Below, piece by piece: positions 59,810 to 64,000 of a stretch of 64,000 nucleotides of DNA. The notes below the pieces were generated by a model that saw only the letters and a program-made list of their open reading frames with translations, was not told where the DNA came from and did no database searches. Source of the DNA: Ciona intestinalis (taxonomy: Eukaryota > Chordata > Ascidiacea > Phlebobranchia > Cionidae); assembly GCF_000224145.3 (NCBI RefSeq), contig NC_020167.2, positions 1,292,690 through 1,356,689 of the forward strand, in the 5' to 3' direction. The position numbers and the translations under genes are program-made. Numbering within the stretch: position 1 is the stretch's first letter; each line of letters opens with the position of its first letter.

Positions 59810-60890
59810 CTATACTAATTAGTTTAAGACGTGCTTACTAACTAGATTTTGATCTCCTGTTTTTTTGTTATTTTCCACGTTGCGTTTAAACTGATATTTG
59901 GTTCGGCATCACTCTTTTCCTGTTTATTCGTCGAACAGTTGTTCTTGTTGTTGTTTTTTTCGTGACTTTTTCCGCACTTATATCTTAATTCTAGTATTTT
60001 CTTGATTGAAAACAAATCATAATATATATTTATAATTTTTAGACTCAATTTTCAGATTTAAAACCGCACGATGAGCGATTAATTAACGATTACTTTCCTC
60101 ATGCACTTTACATAGCGGAAACACTGTCTGTTTTTTTGGCGGGGAACGACGGCACGTGTTGTATCCACAGAACGATTCGACTGAATCAAACTATTAGCAT
60201 TTAAGTGGGGACGAGTAAATGCACTACTCTTATACCGTATTATTATTAATCGTAATTGAAACATTATTTTTAATTCAACATTATATGATTAATATTAACT
60301 TCTAACATTACCTAATTACTGCGTGATTACAGTTTGTCAAAATTCACGAAAACGTTTTTAAGCGATGACAGCGTTAACTATTGTAAATTTACAGTAATCA
60401 CATGGTACAGGAGTTGTACAAAGCGTTTTTACACATATTCTTTACCAATCACTCAATCCTCATACGTCATAGGTTTCATTAGTTATAATACATTTATAAA
60501 TACATTCTGCCTTCTGCTCCACAGTCACCAATGGCGACTAGAACCCGTTTTGTTGGTTACTTCAGATTTGTTTTTGATCGAGCCCAGTCGACCGTTGTAG
60601 TAAAAGGATTAATTAATATAGCAGGGTGGGGGTAGATGGGACAGCTCGTAGATGGGACAGCTTTTCATTTTGTTTTCTCTTTTCATTTGGTAGTAAACAA
60701 TGAACATTTAATGAATTATAAAACTGTATCTTCACGACTTCCACAGACCGTTGTTAATTGTTTAAAACACGATCAGGCTATTTGGATATTATGTGTTAAA
60801 GGTGTCCCATCTTCCCGACTCTACTATCTTATGCTAATTAGTTTAAAACGTGCTCATTCATTAGATCTTTGATCTCTTTTAGTGTTGAAA
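59810..60890 (+). repeat. Unclassified dispersed repeat, longest copy
   Basis: Runs from TACTAATTAGTTTAAGACGTG to GCATTAGATC-like TTCATTAGATCTTTGATCTC, about 860 bp without the nested MITE. It matches 15400-16545 in order, including TTAACTTCTAACATTACCTA and CAGTCACCAATGGCGACTAG. The same short ending (CTAATTAGTTTAAAACGTG...TTAGATCT) is present at both ends of this copy. Confidence 0.6.
60618..60833. mobile_element. MITE nested in the dispersed repeat
   Basis: Ends TATAGCAGGGTGGGGGTAGAT and GTGTCCCATCTTCCCGACTC. It interrupts the repeat between TAAAAGGATTAATTAAT and CTTATGCTAATTAGTTT, sequences that are continuous at 16455-16480. The 5' end motif GTAGATGGGACAGCT is doubled. Confidence 0.85.
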
Positions 60891-61074
60891 AGTCTAAAAA
60901 CATGGGTAATTTTAATTTGTTTGCAGCATGGCGCCCTCTATAACAGGCCTGGACACCGTCGGCGCCTCTCTCGAAACTGGAGGCGGATGGTTTTGCAGCG
61001 CTTGTATGAATTGTAGACAATTTTGATGAGTTATTTGACGAATTATCGCATTAGATAGTATTTGCTCGTGTTTT

Positions 61075-61199
61075 NNNNNNNNNNNNNNNNNNNNNNNNNN
61101 NNNNNNNNNNNNNNNNNNNNNNNNNNNNNNNNNNNNNNNNNNNNNNNNNNNNNNNNNNNNNNNNNNNNNNNNNNNNNNNNNNNNNNNNNNNNNNNNNNN
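61075..61199. other. Assembly gap of 125 N
   Basis: Run of N. Sequence right after it (CCGATTCTACTAATATTATGC) repeats sequence at about 60813-60835 (CCGACTCTACTATCTTATGC), so the gap probably hides another MITE end. Confidence 0.99.
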
Positions 61200-61415
61200 C
61201 CGATTCTACTAATATTATGCTAATTAGTTTAAAACGTACTCATTCATTAGATCTGTGATCTCTTGGTTAGTTTTTTTGTCAAAATTCAGGTTTAGTGTTT
61301 TGGCAGAATGCAGGCAGGATTTCAAAAGGAACCCGTACAGTAAGCAAATGGTGTTTTGCACTTTTGCAGCACGGCGCGAGTTTTTAAAATACGACTAATT
61401 ACAAATAGTTTAAAC

Positions 61416-64000
61416 ATGACAACAATATCAAGTTCTGAAGAAGAGTCAATAAACACGAGTACGAGTACCTCACCTATCTTGAATAGCAATGAGAATAGTA
61501 ACAAGGAATATTTTAAAAAACCTCCAACGGGTGAGTACTTTATGAGTTGTATAAAAAGACACTGGCTAAATATTCTTTTGATTTGCATTAATAAATTGCT
61601 AAGAGCACATGCATTTTGATGTTTAATTTGTGATATTTTTATTTTAGTTAAAACATGGCTGTCAACAAGATTCTGTTTGGCGTACCTGGCTTGTTTCGGC
61701 TTCATGAATGTATATGCACTGAGGGTGAATCTTAGTGTTGCAATTCTTTCAATGGTCAACTCAAGTTATATGGAGATTCACACACACAACAACATCAGTG
61801 ATGCATGTCCTGCATCACCATCTCACAAGAATTCAACGGTCAGCAGTCTTTGTGTTTATAAAACGCGCATGTATACTCCACTTAAGTTTATTTTGCAACT
61901 TCATATATAACATAGGTGGCTACTAGCAACTTGCTAGTAGTGTATGTCTGTTCTGGTTGTAGGGTTTAGTGGTTTACTGGTTAGTATATTATATTATATT
62001 GTAAACGCGTGCTCGGGATCGTAATTTATAGAAAGCTTTTAGTCTGTGAAGTATGGGGGTATCTAATAAAACTACGGGTTCCAAGCGGTTGCAAATATTT
62101 TGATTACTTTGACCAGAAATGCTACGCGGCCATGTCTAATAGATGTTAGATGACCATTCGAGTTTAACAAACCAACTTTTGGTCCGATACCTTGAATGGT
62201 TTTTAAGTTATGGTTAAAAAACATTAATGAGGCTGCAGATATTTCGGTTATTTCTATAACTCAAAAACCATTTGACGTATCGGACCTTAAGTTGGTTGGT
62301 TAAACTTGTATGGTCATTTGACATCTATTGGACTTGGCCGCGTAGCGTTTCTGGTCGAAATAAACAAAATATCTGCAACCGCTTGCAACCCGTAGTTTTA
62401 TTAGGGACCCAAATGCACATATAATTTTGTTTACAAACTTTTGGTTCTGCACGCCATAAGTTGTCCCACAGAAGCCAATTGGTTAAATAATGAACCAGGT
62501 ATTAAAACCAAGTAGGATTTGCTAATGTGACTTGAAAATGACATGCTTTGCACACAAATTTTTATTATTAGCACCCCCTCGAAAACATATCATCTTGCTC
62601 CTATTATATTTTCAGTTACTGTCATATTCTGCAGACTGGCCTGGTGGTGTAAAAGTAACTAAACTACTTTGTATTTTTTCACGTAGCTAGACAGGAGAAT
62701 TTAACTGGGATGCCCACAAAAGATCTTTGGTATTGGGAGCCTTTTTCTATGGATATATTCTCACTCAGCTACCAGGAGGCTATCTTGCAGGCAGGTGAGT
62801 TTGTCAAGTATAATACAGACTGTAAGTGTGTGTGAAGGTTGACTGTGTTTTAAGCACAGATTTAATGATAAAATTCATTTAAATTTTACTAAAGATTGAA
62901 TATTAAAGAGCCACTATAACAGCTGGAAGTACTGTGCGTGCTTGCTGTTTTTTCTTTGACCAATCAGATGAACTTAAAGTTTACCATTCTTCCTGCTTTG
63001 GTATTCATGCGCATGTTTCGCATGCTATAAAGCTCTCCTATTTCCTGTGTTTGGAGGACAGTCATGTATTGGAGAGCTTGTGCTGTCCCCACCCCAAGCA
63101 CGAGCGCATGCACAGTATTGCCAGGCTGCCAGCTGTTATGGTGGCTCTTCAATATTTTGTCCTAATGCATAAAATTGAATTAAAAAAAATGTAAAATCTA
63201 TATATATTATATATCATTAGTTCTGTGTTGAAGTCGCAGTGAATAGCTACATTAATAAGTTTATATTTGTAGGTTTGGTGGGAAGTGGTTGTTTGGTCTT
63301 GGTATTTTGTGCACATCTGTCCTAACACTGCTTACTCCTGTTGCTACTCGAACCAGTTTTGTTCTTCTTATTATTCTGCGTATTTTCGAGGGAATTGGGG
63401 AGGTAGGAACCAGTTTAAAGTGTTCACCATGTTTCTTTGTAGTCATATGTTTTTAATGTTTTTAGGGTGTAACCTTTCCAGCCATGCATTCAATGTGGGG
63501 GATATGGGCTCCACCAAGCGAGCGTAGCAGGTTAGTCTCCATCACATATGCTGGTTGTCATCTGGGAACTGTGATTGCACAACCTATATCAGGGATTCTG
63601 TGTGCATCAACATTTTTGGGCGGTTGGCCATCTGTTTTCTATGTGTTTGGTAAGATTACACTATTTGTTGTTTATTGCTATAAAGGCATTTCTGTATATT
63701 TAATATGTGAAAATGGTAAATAAGCTGACAAAATGGGTGGTTGGAAAGTTAGTAAGTTAAATATTACATGCACATTTTGAATGTAACTGAACCATGTGTA
63801 TATATTATATGTGCGAATACACTCAAACGAAAATAATATAAACATTTAACCTAGCTAACATAAGACATATGGTATGGTTTCCTCTGTAGTATCTGCTAAA
63901 GATTAGTCATTAGCCAATACATATATATCTAAAGTAAGGCGTATTTGTTGACATCCAGGTACACTGGGTATTTTATGGTGCATTGTATGGTTCATATTTG
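61416..64000 (+). CDS. Sialin-like SLC17 anion transporter, 5' part
   Basis: Exons 61416-61530, 61648-61838, 62691-62794, 63273-63402, 63466-63649 and 63959 to the window end; phases agree. SLC17 proteins are 12-helix major-facilitator carriers; sialin (SLC17A5) exports sialic acid with protons from lysosomes. Exon 1 gives a Ser-rich cytosolic N-terminus ([12 protein letters not shown]). Exon 2 is helix 1 with [17 protein letters not shown], typical of the family. Exon 3 has [18 protein letters not shown], exon 4 LRIFEGIGE, and exon 5 [21 protein letters not shown] and [12 protein letters not shown]. These match sialin most closely among SLC17 members as recalled, but invertebrates have several paralogues. 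The rest lies beyond the window. Confidence 0.9.
62057..62410. repeat. Long palindromic element in SLC17 intron 2
   Basis: About 354 bp with inverted arms of roughly 150-160 bp. The left arm opens with CTAATAAAACTACGGGTTCC; the right arm ends CAACCCGTAGTTTTATTAGG. Further paired blocks are AATGCTACGCGGCCATGTC with GACTTGGCCGCGTAGCGTT, and CTTTTGGTCCGATACC with CGTATCGGACCTTAAG. The spacer is short and there is no ORF. It looks like a foldback or palindromic MITE. Confidence 0.85.

Larger units (their letters stand above)
58666..61415. other. Repeat-rich intergenic region
   Basis: Contains UBXN1 3' flank, a minus-strand SINE (59210-59402), a long copy of the dispersed repeat (59810-60890) split by a MITE (60618-60833), an assembly gap (61075-61199), and a second partial match to the repeat end (61200-61262). 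No gene was seen. Confidence 0.6.

Noticed and set aside
1-64000. CRISPR arrays, bacterial operons or virus-derived elements
   Set aside because: No spaced direct-repeat arrays, no ribosome-binding-site gene strings and no recognisable viral proteins; the window is a spliced animal genome segment.

Overview
The window reads as animal genomic DNA from a tunicate, most likely Ciona. It is AT-rich, with compact GT-AG introns, chordate gene families and many short copies of a MITE whose ends carry the GGTGGGGGAAGATGGGACA motif. There are two assembly gaps (29392-29441 and 61075-61199). Exon models were built by hand from splice sites, reading frame and recalled family sequences. No database search was run, so orthology calls rest on recognised motifs.

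Layout. 0.1-2.6 kb (-): 5' part of a secreted C-type lectin (signal peptide, CTLD, EGF, CTLD). 4.1-11.5 kb (+): three tandem six-exon alkaline ceramidase genes. 12.9-18.5 kb (+): two tandem four-exon genes of a P-loop sulfotransferase-like family, then a decayed third fragment. 18.5-21.1 kb: repeats. 21.1-31.2 kb (+): a complete 19-exon EXTL3. 31.7-33.6 kb (+): an unrecognised acidic protein preceded by a signal-peptide-like upstream ORF. 34.5-37.0 kb (-): a divergent SNX5/6-type PX-BAR sorting nexin. 38.95-44.8 kb (-): a Wnt, best matched to Wnt6, with its first coding exon not found. 45-52 kb: a CpG-rich gene desert. 52.4-54.5 kb (-): USE1. 54.96-55.90 kb (-): intronless UFD1. 56.4-58.7 kb (+): UBXN1, head-to-head with UFD1. 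58.7-61.4 kb: repeats. 61.4 kb to the end (+): 5' part of a sialin-like SLC17 transporter.

Themes. Two local gene families (ceramidase and sulfotransferase-like) show patchy divergence that suggests gene conversion between tandem copies. The UFD1-UBXN1 pair places two p97/VCP cofactors on one ~480 bp divergent promoter, with the ER SNARE gene USE1 next door. Mobile DNA consists of MITEs, tRNA-headed SINEs, one hAT-type element with a perfect 8-bp target duplication, two long palindromes and an unclassified ~1 kb dispersed repeat. No retrovirus-like or other virus-derived element was recognised.
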